This document shows positions 17,977-27,638 of a stretch of 64,000 nucleotides of DNA, piece by piece; the stretch's first letter is position 1; each line of letters begins with the position of its first letter. The DNA comes from JANQIO01 sp038746745 (GTDB taxonomy: Bacteria; Pseudomonadota; Gammaproteobacteria; Pseudomonadales; Halieaceae): the NCBI GenBank assembly GCA_038746745.1, contig JBCDKJ010000011.1, forward strand, positions 13,062 to 77,061. Direction: 5' to 3'. The translations under genes were made by a program, and so were the position numbers. The notes under the pieces were generated by a model. That model had not been told where the DNA came from. It ran no database searches and was given only the letters and a program-made list of their open reading frames with translations.

Positions 17977-19171
17977 TGGACTACTGGCGGGCTGTGCCGC
18001 AGGCATTACGGCATCAGATCGGAATATGCCTGCCCCGCAAGTGGTCGCTGCCTTGTTGGACGGCGGGTCCATCCGCAATGGAAGGGCGCTGCCCGCTGTA
18101 GAGTCACTCGACATTTTGGCTGTTGATGCCGCTATGTCCGAGTTCCTCAGTGAGAGGGTAAATGCGGCTGCACCCACCCGCGAACGTCTCCAGCAACTGC
18201 TGGATGCGGTGATTGAGGACCCGAACTTCGCCCTTGATTATCAGGGGACAACGCTCTCCGCTGTCGAGACCTTCCACCGGGGCCAGGGCAACTGTCTGGC
18301 GTTTACCACAATGTTTATTGCGATGGCGCGCGCGGTTGGTCTGGAGGCGGCCTACCAGGAAGTCCAGACGCCACCGACCTGGGATCGTGATAACGACAGC
18401 ATTGTCATGACTCGGCATATCAATGCCAACGTCACCAACGTCAACGCTACAACGCGTTCTGGCTCGCTGGCTACGTGGCAAGGTCAGGCCAGGGCAGGCT
18501 GGGTGGTAGATTTCAACCTGACCGAGTATCGCAGCTTCTATCGCAAGACGGTGATTTCAGATCAACGTGCGTTTGCGCACTATTACTCCAATCTCAGTGC
18601 CGAAGCTTTGCTGGCTGACAGGCCCTTGTGGGCGCTGGCCTATGCACGCAAAGCGCTTGATTACGAGCCTTTCTTTGCGGCAGCGTGGACGAACCTGGGC
18701 ATACTCTATAGTCGTGCTTCGGATCTGCAGTCCGCCAAAGAGGCCTACAAGGTGAGTCTCGCATTTGAACCAGAGAACCTTACCACCCGCAGTAACCTGG
18801 CCAGCGTCATGCAGAAGACGGGCGATCACACTGCGGCGGCGCGCTTGCGAGATGAGGTCGCCCGCTATCGACATGAGAACCCTTATTATCGCTTTGAGCT
18901 GGCAAAATCCCTGATTCGGCGCGCTGACTATGCGTCAGCACAGGGACATTTGGAAGCTGCCATTAACAAACAGCCGGCAGATGAACGTTTTCACCTGGCG
19001 CTCAGCGCGGTGCATACGGCAATGGGTAATACCAGGCTGGCTAAACACTCCCTTGAAGAAGCCAAGCGCCTGAGCCATGACCCGGACGCCCCAAAGCGCT
19101 TCGAGCAAAAGCTGCGCGAATTGGAAAAAGGTCTGGAACAGCGCCCTGCGGGTAGTATCGCCAGCCTTTAG
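17900..19171 (+). CDS. Lipoprotein with transglutaminase-like and TPR domains
   Basis: Predicted membrane lipoprotein of 423 residues. A hydrophobic segment ends in the lipobox LLAGC (Cys32). Residues about 90-210 form a transglutaminase-like domain with Cys132 (GNCLAFTTMF), His173 (TRHINANV) and Asp204 (WVVDFN) as a plausible catalytic triad. The rest is three to five TPRs (YEPFFAAAWTNLGILYSRAS and following). It overlaps the upstream hydrolase by 77 bases from this ATG; a TTG at 17939 would give a shorter, more typical signal peptide. Substrate and partners are unknown; such proteins may process or organise envelope proteins. Confidence 0.75.
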   Translation: MSTRRFAIPCWPELLRTWPIAPLLLSGLLAGCAAGITASDRNMPAPQVVAALLDGGSIRNGRALPAVESLDILAVDAAMSEFLSERVNAAAPTRERLQQLLDAVIEDPNFALDYQGTTLSAVETFHRGQGNCLAFTTMFIAMARAVGLEAAYQEVQTPPTWDRDNDSIVMTRHINANVTNVNATTRSGSLATWQGQARAGWVVDFNLTEYRSFYRKTVISDQRAFAHYYSNLSAEALLADRPLWALAYARKALDYEPFFAAAWTNLGILYSRASDLQSAKEAYKVSLAFEPENLTTRSNLASVMQKTGDHTAAARLRDEVARYRHENPYYRFELAKSLIRRADYASAQGHLEAAINKQPADERFHLALSAVHTAMGNTRLAKHSLEEAKRLSHDPDAPKRFEQKLRELEKGLEQRPAGSIASL

Positions 19172-19293
19172 ACAGATCATGCTTAAGACTTCGCGCTTAC
19201 GACAGAGCTATTGACCGGCTATAGATCTTGGCCCGATGTGCGCAGTGCGTTTAGGTGTAACGCCACAACAACAGCAATAACCACCGCATAAAA

Positions 19294-19326
19294 AAAGCCC
19301 GAGCCACTTATGTGAGCTCGGGCTTT
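19294..19326 (-). terminator. Intrinsic terminator of the 3' TonB-dependent receptor gene
   Basis: An 11-base perfect stem, AAAGCCCGAGC / GCTCGGGCTTT, with an 11-base loop. On the reverse strand the stem is followed by a T run, the classic form, and lies 57 bases after the receptor stop codon. It could also slow transcripts arriving from the convergent TPR lipoprotein gene. Confidence 0.85.
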
Positions 19327-19382
19327 ATCTAAGGCGTCTCAGCGCATGTGCTTAGTGCACCAGGCTGACTACCTCTGTCTGT

Positions 19383-22166
19383 TTAGAACTCGTAGGTCAA
19401 GCTCGTGAACAGACGGCGACCGATCACATCGTACATACCCGGCGCAGTGTTCGCATTGAACGCGCCGGTAAAGATCGGGGGCTCTTCATCCGTGATGTTG
19501 TTCACACCCACATTGATGCGCAGGCTCTTGTACGTATACGTGCCTACGAGGTCGTGGTATGTGATCTCTTCTGCAACAGCATCGGCGGTAGTAGCCGGCG
19601 AACGCCACAGTGCATCTGACTCAGAGATGTAACGAATGAACCAGTCAAGCGTCCAATCCTGGCCGTAGATACCAGCAGAGAAGTTAGTACGCCACTCGGG
19701 GTAGACGTCGAATCCTTCCGCAGTGCCGGCCAGGTCAAGCGTTCCGCCAAGCTGGAAGTCTTCTTCATAGACATCCAGGAACGTACCGTTCACGCTCAGC
19801 TTGTATCCGGTTACCACGTCAGAGTTGAACGTGCCGTTGTAAACAGCAGCGAAGTCCACACCGCTGGTGTTAATGGTACCGAGGTTACCGAACTGAGCCA
19901 CCGCATCGCCAGGGAATCCTCCAGTGATGATCCCGTTGGTCGCGGAGGCATCAAAGGTGGCACAGGCCGGAGACGAGGGGTCTGCCAGACAGGCGTTGAA
20001 CAGAACGTTGAAGTCGGGCTCACCGATAGCGTCTTCGATTTCGATGTCCCAGTAGTCGACGCTCAGGCGCAGTCCTTCAGCCCAGCTTGGCTCGTAGACA
20101 ACACCAATGGTGTACGTCGTAGACTGCTCAGGAGCAAGATCGCCGGTTGAGCTGGTTTCATACAGCGACTGCCATGCGAAGGTCAGGCCGCCCGCATCTG
20201 ACGTGTCGAAGCCTGCCGCCTGGCAGTTATCGAAAACCGTCTGCGAGATATCGCCAGCTGCCAAGGCACGGTCGCCGAAGTCACAGGGGTTAGCCACCTG
20301 CGGGAAGTCGGCTGAATCCTGCTGATTCAGTTCGGCAATATTCGGCGCACGGAAACCGGTGGAGTAGGTAGAGCGGACACGCAGTCCGTCGACAATCTCC
20401 CAGTCACCACCAATCTTGAAGGTGGTTTCGTCACCGACGGTGTCATAGTCAGAGTAACGAGCCGATGCTTCCACCGTCAGATTGTCCAAAACCGGTAACA
20501 GTACCTCACCGTAGAATTCGTCTACCTCGAACGAACCCCTCAGCGGATCGCTTGCACCGCCAGTGGTCAAACCGCCGGCAATGAATTCGTCGGGAGAGAA
20601 GAAACCCTGCTCCTGACGGCGCTCATAACCCAGTGCCCAGGCAACGTCGCCGCCGGACATGGCAAATGCTTCACCGCTAACGTTCACGGTAAACATTTCG
20701 AGCTCAGCACCGATGTTGTCCTTCAGAGAACCTGTGGTCAGGAAGTCCATCTGCTCTGGGGAGATGCTGCCGAAGTCGCCAAACGGGTTCAGTGTGCCAC
20801 CGGCTGCTGTACAAGCCGCATCGGCTGCGCAGGCGTCGGGATCAACCGCTATCGCCCAACGGTCGAAGCGACCCAGGTTCAGCGTCTCGTTGATGGTTTC
20901 CGTTTCAGCGTAGGTGTAGGCCACGTCCCAGCGAATGCCATTTTCAAGCTCGCCGCGGATACCACCCAGCAGACGGTAGTTGTCGCTGGTCTGACGGAAG
21001 ATACGGCCTCCGGATTCTTCGAAACGACGGTTGATCCGAACGTCAATGTCGCACAGACCCAGTGGGTTTGAGCAGTTGACGGAACCAAACGGGTTGAAGG
21101 GGTTGTTCGCGGGAACAAAGTCGTTCCACTGCGAGCCATTGTTCGGCGTGTCGAAGGTGCTGGTCACAGCAAAAGAGGCATCAGGTGCCAGACGCTGCTG
21201 TGAAGTACGGCGGGTGTAGAACGCCTCGGTGAAGAACTCGATAGAGTCCGTCAGGCTATATCGACCAATGGTGCCAAACTGGTAGCGTTCAACCGGCTGC
21301 ACCAGAGCATTAACCGGCGCAAAGTTATAGACGTCACCGGCTTCAAACGGACGCGCTGCGCCAAGGCCTTCGTCGAAAATCCAGTTGCCTTGATCGGGAA
21401 CTCGGATTCGGCGGCTGTTGGATGAACCGGAGGGCTCCAGTGTGAAGTTACCGTCGGCGCCCAGAATCGGGAACAGCTCGTTCTCGGCCCAGCTACGGTC
21501 CGCCTGCAGCATTTCTTCCTGATCGTAATACCCGGCAGAGAACACAAAGTGCCCGCGATCGTTACCGGCACCCATCAATACTGAGATGGAGGTGTCCTGT
21601 GCGTCCCACTCGTCGGTGCCCGCGCCGTAGTTGGCGTTGAAACGGATACCTTCAAAATCGTCGTTCAGAACGAAGTTCACAACCCCGGCGATAGCGTCAG
21701 AGCCATATACGGTAGACGCACCGTCAGTCAGCACATCAACGCGTTTCAGCATTGCTTGCGGGATAGTGTTGATATCTACTGCGCCGTCGTCCTGAACGTC
21801 GCCGATCTGACGGCGACCGTTGATCAGGATGAGCGTACGGTTAAAGCCAAGGCCGCGCATGTCGATGTTGCGGTCACCGTCACTACCGTTATTGGTTGAT
21901 GCACCAAGCTGGAAGCCGGTGAACTGCGGGACATTTCTGAAGAACTCGTCAAGGCTGGCGTTGCCGGCAAGGCCGATGTCTTCTTCATCGTAGACAGCAA
22001 CGGGGCTGGATGAGCTGTATCCGTCACGCACGATGCGTGAACCGGTCACAATCACCTCTTCGATGAGCGCTTCTTCCTGGGCGGTCGCAACATTTGGCAG
22101 TAAAGCAATCGTGCTTAAGCCAAAAGCGGCAGCTACCGCCGTGGATAGGCGGGTCTTATTGAACAT
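19383..22166 (-). CDS. TonB-dependent outer-membrane receptor
   Basis: Outer-membrane active transporter of 927 residues. A signal peptide (MFNKTRLSTAVAAAFGLSTIALLP...ATAQ) is followed by EEVIVTGSRI, the TonB-box/plug start usual in marine gammaproteobacterial receptors. The plug domain includes IDMRGLGFNRTLILINGRR and VYGSDAIAGVVNFVL; the barrel ends in the aromatic LFTSLTYEF. The ATG at 22166 is chosen because AGGGGAA lies just upstream and the signal peptide starts there; an earlier in-frame ATG adds 21 residues with no signal character. The cargo is unknown: receptors of this class take up peptides, sugars or metal chelates. It is the last gene of the reverse run and ends at a clear terminator. 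Confidence 0.93.
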   Translation of the reverse strand: MFNKTRLSTAVAAAFGLSTIALLPNVATAQEEALIEEVIVTGSRIVRDGYSSSSPVAVYDEEDIGLAGNASLDEFFRNVPQFTGFQLGASTNNGSDGDRNIDMRGLGFNRTLILINGRRQIGDVQDDGAVDINTIPQAMLKRVDVLTDGASTVYGSDAIAGVVNFVLNDDFEGIRFNANYGAGTDEWDAQDTSISVLMGAGNDRGHFVFSAGYYDQEEMLQADRSWAENELFPILGADGNFTLEPSGSSNSRRIRVPDQGNWIFDEGLGAARPFEAGDVYNFAPVNALVQPVERYQFGTIGRYSLTDSIEFFTEAFYTRRTSQQRLAPDASFAVTSTFDTPNNGSQWNDFVPANNPFNPFGSVNCSNPLGLCDIDVRINRRFEESGGRIFRQTSDNYRLLGGIRGELENGIRWDVAYTYAETETINETLNLGRFDRWAIAVDPDACAADAACTAAGGTLNPFGDFGSISPEQMDFLTTGSLKDNIGAELEMFTVNVSGEAFAMSGGDVAWALGYERRQEQGFFSPDEFIAGGLTTGGASDPLRGSFEVDEFYGEVLLPVLDNLTVEASARYSDYDTVGDETTFKIGGDWEIVDGLRVRSTYSTGFRAPNIAELNQQDSADFPQVANPCDFGDRALAAGDISQTVFDNCQAAGFDTSDAGGLTFAWQSLYETSSTGDLAPEQSTTYTIGVVYEPSWAEGLRLSVDYWDIEIEDAIGEPDFNVLFNACLADPSSPACATFDASATNGIITGGFPGDAVAQFGNLGTINTSGVDFAAVYNGTFNSDVVTGYKLSVNGTFLDVYEEDFQLGGTLDLAGTAEGFDVYPEWRTNFSAGIYGQDWTLDWFIRYISESDALWRSPATTADAVAEEITYHDLVGTYTYKSLRINVGVNNITDEEPPIFTGAFNANTAPGMYDVIGRRLFTSLTYEF

Positions 22167-22365
22167 ATTGATTCCCCTGTAAGGTGTACAACGTAATAGT
22201 TTTATCTGCAGCTTATAGCCGCGAGACATGAACTTTAAACGAAGTGCACCTTCTAACCCTCACAGTGGGGACGCGAAATGTGACAATTTCACTAAATTGA
22301 AGCATTCACGACCTCTAAACGCGCGATTTTATCTTTATGTGAAGAAAGTCTGATTGATCAATGAC

Positions 22366-22839
22366 TTATCGAACGCGTTTTACACCGACTGTGCGTCCGT
22401 TCGATAGCATCTCCATACGATCAAACCCAAACAGACCTTCTTTTATGACGACTCGCGTATCGTCACTGTGGTGACGATACTTGCCTGAGGTGCGCTGCCT
22501 CCATACCTGGCCATTGTCCAGGTAGAAGAGTGTGTCCCCGAACCAGCCCTCGAACGGTTGATTGATGGTGGCGCGTATTTCCAGCGTTTTCTCTGCTTCT
22601 CGCACCTCCTTACTGGTCGTTTTAATCAGCTCAGCATCGCCCGCCGTGTAGTTCACTAACCACTGATTAAGTACCTCCAGTTCTGCATCGTTAAGAGAAT
22701 CCAGGCCCGCCCTTTCGAACAGCGATTCGCCCATCAGCTCACGGATGCCCGGGAAGTCGTCCTCGGCCCGGGAGGATTGACTCGCTAGTGGGAGGATGAG
22801 TGCGACAGTTGTCAGTGCAAGCAGGGTGAGTTTCGTCAT
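22366..22839 (-). CDS. Small periplasmic protein of unknown function
   Basis: A 157-residue exported protein: a signal peptide (about 1-24, LLALTTVALILPLASQSSRA) precedes a mature domain with a charged helical part (about 45-80, LNDAELEVLNQWL) and a beta-rich part. The latter has EGWFGDTLFYLDNGQVWRQR and ends FDRMEMLSNGRTVGVKRVR, wording that suggests a small beta-barrel or SH3-like fold. I do not recognise a named family. It sits 20 bases after the STN-type receptor and 199 bases before the second receptor, so a role in the same uptake or signalling process is likely but unproved. Confidence 0.75.
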   Translation of the reverse strand: MTKLTLLALTTVALILPLASQSSRAEDDFPGIRELMGESLFERAGLDSLNDAELEVLNQWLVNYTAGDAELIKTTSKEVREAEKTLEIRATINQPFEGWFGDTLFYLDNGQVWRQRTSGKYRHHSDDTRVVIKEGLFGFDRMEMLSNGRTVGVKRVR

Positions 22840-22859
22840 GAGTAGTCCGGAATGTGATG

Positions 22860-25829
22860 TTAAAAACGCTGGCTGAGTTTCGCGTACCAGAATCTGCCTC
22901 GCAACTCGTGACTGCGACCGTCAAAGTTATCGTTGAACGCCGATGCTGCAAACGGCGGTTCGCTGTCCAGCAGGTTATCGACGCCCAGCGACACTCGCAG
23001 CCCCTGCAGAACGTTCATCACATAGCTGACTTGCACATCCTGCACTAGCCAGGAGTCAATCACCCGCTGGCGGGTGCTGCCGGGAATCGTTTCTTCCATC
23101 TCGCTGATGACATGAAATTCATAGCTCCCGCGCCAGCGCTGCCTGGCCCATTGCAGTCCCAGGGTACTCTTCCACTCCGGGATCGCACCCACACCGCCGG
23201 AGGCCGGATCCACAAAGCTGCCTGCAAGGTCGATGGTCGGTGCTGTTTCATCAAGCTGCACGCTGTACTCGTCGGTGATAGCCAGCTCAAAAGCCGCAGA
23301 CCACTGTCCCCAGTCGCGGGTGGGAAGCTGATAATTGACGCTGACATCAAACCCCTTAACCCGGCGCTCGCCCACGTTGAGCCGAATAGCGTTGATCTGC
23401 CGCAGATTCCCTGCAGCATCACGGCTCACCTGCTCTTCAAATCGACCTAACGCGGCATTCTGATTGACGATGAACTGAGGGCTGCCGCCCACCACGTTCT
23501 CGGTATCAATGTCGTAGTAATCCAGGCTAAACCTGAACCCAGGGGCATCCACGGGTGTCCAGACAATGCCCAGGCCAAAGCTCACCGCCTTCTCTTCCTG
23601 CAGCACCGCATTGCCGCCGGTGACCGTTAGAAACTGCGTCCTAGACGAATCTGCCAGACCGTTGCAGCCCGGCAATACTGTCTGGCTGTCGGCGATGGCA
23701 CATGGATCAGTAATGAACACCTGTTGCTCTGTCTCACCCTGGAACAGTTCGTTTAGGGATGGTGCTCGAAAGCCCTCTGCTGCCGTGGCGCGCAGCAAAA
23801 GTGATGGCGTTGCCTGCCACCGCAGGCCAACTTTCGGATTGGTGCTACTGCCAAAGCCACTGTAGACCGAGTGACGAAGTGCGAGTTCCAGATCGAACTG
23901 ACCCCTGCCGTCGGTCGCTCCTCTAAGTGGCACAATGCTCTCTACGAACAGCTCTGCAATGCGGCGGTCTCCTCGCGTCGTCGCCACGTTGCCGGCGCCA
24001 ATAACGCGTGAAGTAGACAGCGCGCCGTCCGGCACTTTTTCTGTCGACTCCTCCCGATATTCGGCACCGAAGGCTATTTCTACAGCGCCCTGAGGTAATT
24101 CCAGGAGCTGGCTGAAGGCTGTAAAGCTGGTACTGGCGAGAGTGCTCTCACCGCGAATGCGGCCCGGCAGTTGCAGAAAGTTGCTTTGTACGGCGTCAAC
24201 ACTGCCGCTTGGCCCAAACAGGTTAATGGGCACGCAACCATCGATTGCCAGGCCCTGGCACTGGTCTGCTGGCCCCAGACCCCGACGCAGGTTGTCCTCG
24301 CTAAGCAGACCAGAGGTGGATTGGTTGGCGTCGCTGTGACTGTAGTCCAGCGCCCATTCCCAGGACCAGTCTGCCGCCAGTCCCTCGAACAAAGCGCTGA
24401 TGCGGATGACGTCGGAGCTATTGCGCTGCTCTCTGGGTCCGAGCTCGGTAAAGCTTCGTCGCACATCAGCTATGGCTTCGTTAAAGGGGTTAAAAATATT
24501 GTCAGCGGCGACTTCTATCGGCTCACGCTCGAAGGCGGTCAGTAGCGGTGTTGGTGCCAGCCGGGCCTCTGCCCTTGTCTTGGCATAGGCAAGTTCGAGC
24601 GTGCCTGTGACGCGCTCGGTAAAGTCGTAGCCCGCGGACAGGTAGAGTGATGTTCGCTCTGAGGGCACGAGTGAGTTGGTGAAAGCAGGAAAGTCCAGTC
24701 GGTCGGCGTCTGTCGCTGCGCGCAGCAGGCCGGTGCTGTCATCCACGATAAGGCTCTGATTGGGCGGCAGCGTTACCCTGGCAGACGCGGTCGCGCTGCT
24801 GCGCAAATCTGCACCGCCGCGCTCTCGGCTGTCAGCGCTGGCGGAGAGATTGCGTTCACCGGCCTCTATTTCCTGTTGCTCGAAGCGAGTCGCGGAAAAA
24901 AACAGACTGCCGTTTTTAAAGCCGGTGCCATACTGCAGCGTCGTGGTAAGGGTTTGGGCATCTCCGCGCGAGCTGATTCCCGCGAACTGTTCCGCGAGAG
25001 TGCCATAAAAGTCACGTTTCATAATGATGTTGACGACGCCTGCAATCGCATCGGATCCGTAAATTGCCGATGCGCCGTCTTTCAGCACCTCGATGCGCTC
25101 AACGGTTGCAGGAGAGATACTGTTGAGATCTACCGACTCGCCGGCCAATCCATCGTTGGCAATACGACGACCGTTGATGAGCACTAATGTATTTGAAGCG
25201 GGCAGACCGCGGAGGTTGACCGTGGCAGTGCCGTCACCGCCCCGACTGATCGCAGTACTTGTCGCGTTGCCTGCTACAGCGGGCAGATACCGGAGTATGT
25301 CCCCCAGCGTCTGTGCGCCGGTAAGTTCAATATCGGGTGCTGAAATCAGATCGACGGGCGCAGACCCCTGCAGACCGGTGCGTTTGATGCGCGAACCTGT
25401 GACACGGTTGCCGTAGACGTACAGCTCTTCGATACCCGGCACATACAGAGGGCGTGAGACCAGCAACGCATCATCGTCCAGACAGGAGGCATCAGTCCTG
25501 CAGCGCCCGTCATATATCGCAACGATGCGGTTATCGATCAATCGCCATTTGAAGGAGCTACCTGCGAGAAGTGTATTCAGCGCCTTTTCCGCAGGCATGC
25601 TGCCGCTGACCCGCGGGGCAGGGAGTCCGCGAAGATCGTTGTCTGAAAAAACGATCGCCAGTCCGCTTTGATGACTGAACTGAATCAGTGATTCCGAGAG
25701 CGCCTTGCCCTGAAGGTCAAAGTTGTATGCGGTTTGTGCAAAGCAACCGCAGGCGCTGAACCACAGTGCCAGCAACAGTCTGGTGCAGGGCGTCGTATTC
25801 TGGCAATGGAGAGACGCCTGTGTGTTCAC
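22860..25829 (-). CDS. TonB-dependent receptor with N-terminal STN signalling domain (FecA type)
   Basis: Outer-membrane transducer of 989 residues. After the signal peptide comes a secretin/TonB N-terminal (STN) domain at about 35-108 (YNFDLQGKALSESLIQFSHQ, VSGSMPAEKALNTLLAG). Such domains contact FecR-type anti-sigma factors. The plug follows (VTGSRIKRTGLQG, VNLRGLPASNTLVLINGRR, IYGSDAIAGVVNIIM) and then the barrel, ending FWYAKLSQRF. It is directly downstream of fecR and fecI homologues, completing a surface-signalling trio. The cargo is not predictable; nothing nearby points to siderophore synthesis, while the adjacent opp genes hint at peptides. Confidence 0.93.
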   Translation of the reverse strand: MNTQASLHCQNTTPCTRLLLALWFSACGCFAQTAYNFDLQGKALSESLIQFSHQSGLAIVFSDNDLRGLPAPRVSGSMPAEKALNTLLAGSSFKWRLIDNRIVAIYDGRCRTDASCLDDDALLVSRPLYVPGIEELYVYGNRVTGSRIKRTGLQGSAPVDLISAPDIELTGAQTLGDILRYLPAVAGNATSTAISRGGDGTATVNLRGLPASNTLVLINGRRIANDGLAGESVDLNSISPATVERIEVLKDGASAIYGSDAIAGVVNIIMKRDFYGTLAEQFAGISSRGDAQTLTTTLQYGTGFKNGSLFFSATRFEQQEIEAGERNLSASADSRERGGADLRSSATASARVTLPPNQSLIVDDSTGLLRAATDADRLDFPAFTNSLVPSERTSLYLSAGYDFTERVTGTLELAYAKTRAEARLAPTPLLTAFEREPIEVAADNIFNPFNEAIADVRRSFTELGPREQRNSSDVIRISALFEGLAADWSWEWALDYSHSDANQSTSGLLSEDNLRRGLGPADQCQGLAIDGCVPINLFGPSGSVDAVQSNFLQLPGRIRGESTLASTSFTAFSQLLELPQGAVEIAFGAEYREESTEKVPDGALSTSRVIGAGNVATTRGDRRIAELFVESIVPLRGATDGRGQFDLELALRHSVYSGFGSSTNPKVGLRWQATPSLLLRATAAEGFRAPSLNELFQGETEQQVFITDPCAIADSQTVLPGCNGLADSSRTQFLTVTGGNAVLQEEKAVSFGLGIVWTPVDAPGFRFSLDYYDIDTENVVGGSPQFIVNQNAALGRFEEQVSRDAAGNLRQINAIRLNVGERRVKGFDVSVNYQLPTRDWGQWSAAFELAITDEYSVQLDETAPTIDLAGSFVDPASGGVGAIPEWKSTLGLQWARQRWRGSYEFHVISEMEETIPGSTRQRVIDSWLVQDVQVSYVMNVLQGLRVSLGVDNLLDSEPPFAASAFNDNFDGRSHELRGRFWYAKLSQRF

Positions 25830-25843
25830 AGGCTGACGTTAGC

Positions 25844-26974
25844 TTATAGGGGGGCGCTGATCAACTGAACGCTGCCATCGTCCAGCACCTGGCTGCGAAG
25901 ACCAACGCTGTGTTCCAGCGCCACCAGGATGCTGTCGAGATCAGACAACTGGAAGACGCCTGAAACCGGCGTTGACGCGAGATCGGGCTCTGCGATAAGC
26001 AAGCTCGTTGCGTGATAGCGGGCCAGTTCCCGTATCAGATCTGCCAGTGGCATAGCATCGGCCACCAGTTTTCCTTCCCGCCAGGCCAGCGAAGACGCTG
26101 GGATTACCTCGATGGCTTTACCCACATTACCCCCTTGAGCCTGTAACTGCTGATTGGGATACAGCAGTTCAGCGGCTGCTGCGCGGTACGCAGGCGGCTC
26201 GCGCTCACTGACGCGCACTACGCCCTCCGCCACGGTGACTTCGCTGGTGTCACCCTGCAGATGCACGTTGAATGCCGTGCCCAGAGCGCGAACTTCAGTC
26301 GCACCGGCTGTCACGACAAAGGGTCGGGATTTGTCGGCGGCGACAGTGAAAAAGGCCTCACCATGCACTAACAACACGTCCCGCTGCTTACTTCTATATC
26401 GAACTTCCACACGGGACGACGTGTTGAGTTCCAGGGTCGAGCCGTCCGCCAGCACAATCCGCTCCTGCTCACCCTGCGCCGTGCGGTACTGTTTAACGTC
26501 AGGCTCAGACGACCACTGCGGTACCAGCAGGACAGCCAACAGCAGTGAAGCGGCCAGGGCTACGCTGGCGGGGAACCAGCGCTGTAAGCGGGCCACGCTG
26601 CGGGTTCCAGTCCTTTGTGCATTCGCAGACTGTATTAATGGGCTGTCTGCTATACCGTGCAGGTCTGTGTCCCGCGGGTCCATGTTCTGCAGGTCAGCGC
26701 CGCGATACTCGGACAACACCACCAGATCAGACCACATGTCCAGCATCGCATCCATGGCAGATCGATGCTCGGGTCGCTGAGCCAGCCACAGCGCGAAGGC
26801 TTCCCGATCAGCGTCTGAGACCTGGTCAGACTGCAGCCGCGCAATCCACTCGCAGGCGGCGTCTTGCAGTGCCGCGTTGGCCGCATCCCCGCTGCCAGCC
26901 GAAAGTGCAGCTTTTGCTGTCCGGAGTGGCCCTCTTCTCGACACCGTTCGCGCCTGTGGTGGTTTGTCCTTCAC
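25844..26974 (-). CDS. fecR: FecR-family anti-sigma/transmembrane regulator
   Basis: Inner-membrane regulator of 376 residues that would hold or activate the adjacent ECF sigma factor. The N-terminal cytoplasmic DUF4880-like part reads ACEWIARLQSDQVSDADREA and LAQRPEHRSAMDAMLDMW. One membrane helix follows at about 138-155 (ASVALAASLLLAVLLVP), then the periplasmic FecR domain (GEQERIVLADGSTLELNTSS, GEAFFTVAADKSRPFVV, ALGTAFNV, TVAEGVVRV). The last 70 residues look like a short STN-type domain (ELARYHATSLLIAEPDL). It ends 14 bases before the STN receptor, as expected for a Fec-like system. Confidence 0.92.
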   Translation of the reverse strand: MKDKPPQARTVSRRGPLRTAKAALSAGSGDAANAALQDAACEWIARLQSDQVSDADREAFALWLAQRPEHRSAMDAMLDMWSDLVVLSEYRGADLQNMDPRDTDLHGIADSPLIQSANAQRTGTRSVARLQRWFPASVALAASLLLAVLLVPQWSSEPDVKQYRTAQGEQERIVLADGSTLELNTSSRVEVRYRSKQRDVLLVHGEAFFTVAADKSRPFVVTAGATEVRALGTAFNVHLQGDTSEVTVAEGVVRVSEREPPAYRAAAAELLYPNQQLQAQGGNVGKAIEVIPASSLAWREGKLVADAMPLADLIRELARYHATSLLIAEPDLASTPVSGVFQLSDLDSILVALEHSVGLRSQVLDDGSVQLISAPL

Positions 26975-27038
26975 TGCTGACGTCTCACATGATCATGTCG
27001 CTTAAACGATAGAGTGAGGCAATCCCTCAATAGTTTCA

Positions 27039-27614
27039 TCATGTTTTTCCGCCGCGACTGTTATCACAGATGCCGTCATTCTCAGCGTAGTAGTCCGCCA
27101 GTTCCGCGCGACAGGCCTTCAATGCTTCCAGCACGTACTTTTCCACGCTGGAGACCGAGACACCCAGCTCCCGTGCGATATCGCTATAGGACAGACCTTT
27201 GCTGCGATGCATCAGAAACGCCTGGCGACATTTCTCGGGCAGGCGATCAATGGCCTGGTAGATTCTGTCTAGCTTCTCTCGCCCGCTAAGGATCTGCTCT
27301 GGAGATGCCACATCTGAGAGTTGTTCAAGGCTGCCGTCATCGCCGGGTTCGCGGCTTTCAGTGCGCAGAAAGCGGTAGTGGAGCTGCCGCCTGCGGAGCT
27401 GATCTACCGCTAGATTGGAGGCCACCTGGAACAGGAACGCCCGCGCATTATCCAATTCGTCCGGATGATCCAGCCGGTGCAGCCTGAGAAAGGTCTCCTG
27501 AGCGATCTCTGCCGCATCTGCCGGATTATCCAGCTTGCGCGCCAGAAATCGCTCCAGCGAGGGCCCATAGCGCTGGGCCAGCTCCACTAGAAAGGCTTCT
27601 TTGTCTTTGGCCAA
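27039..27614 (-). CDS. fecI: ECF sigma factor, FecI type
   Basis: RNA polymerase sigma factor of 191 residues. Region 2 reads YGPSLERFLARKLDNPADAAEIAQETFLRLHRL, and region 4 reads LPEKCRQAFLMHRSKGLSYSDIARELGVSVSSVEKYV, both close to FecI. The linker is ordinary, and no anti-sigma Cys/His motif is present. It starts 24 bases after the oppF stop, on the same strand, so it may be transcribed with the peptide importer. fecR follows after 64 bases. It should direct transcription of the STN receptor and perhaps the second receptor. Confidence 0.93.
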   Translation of the reverse strand: MAKDKEAFLVELAQRYGPSLERFLARKLDNPADAAEIAQETFLRLHRLDHPDELDNARAFLFQVASNLAVDQLRRRQLHYRFLRTESREPGDDGSLEQLSDVASPEQILSGREKLDRIYQAIDRLPEKCRQAFLMHRSKGLSYSDIARELGVSVSSVEKYVLEALKACRAELADYYAENDGICDNSRGGKT

Positions 27615-27638
27615 GGGTCAGGTCCGGGCCCCGTTTGC

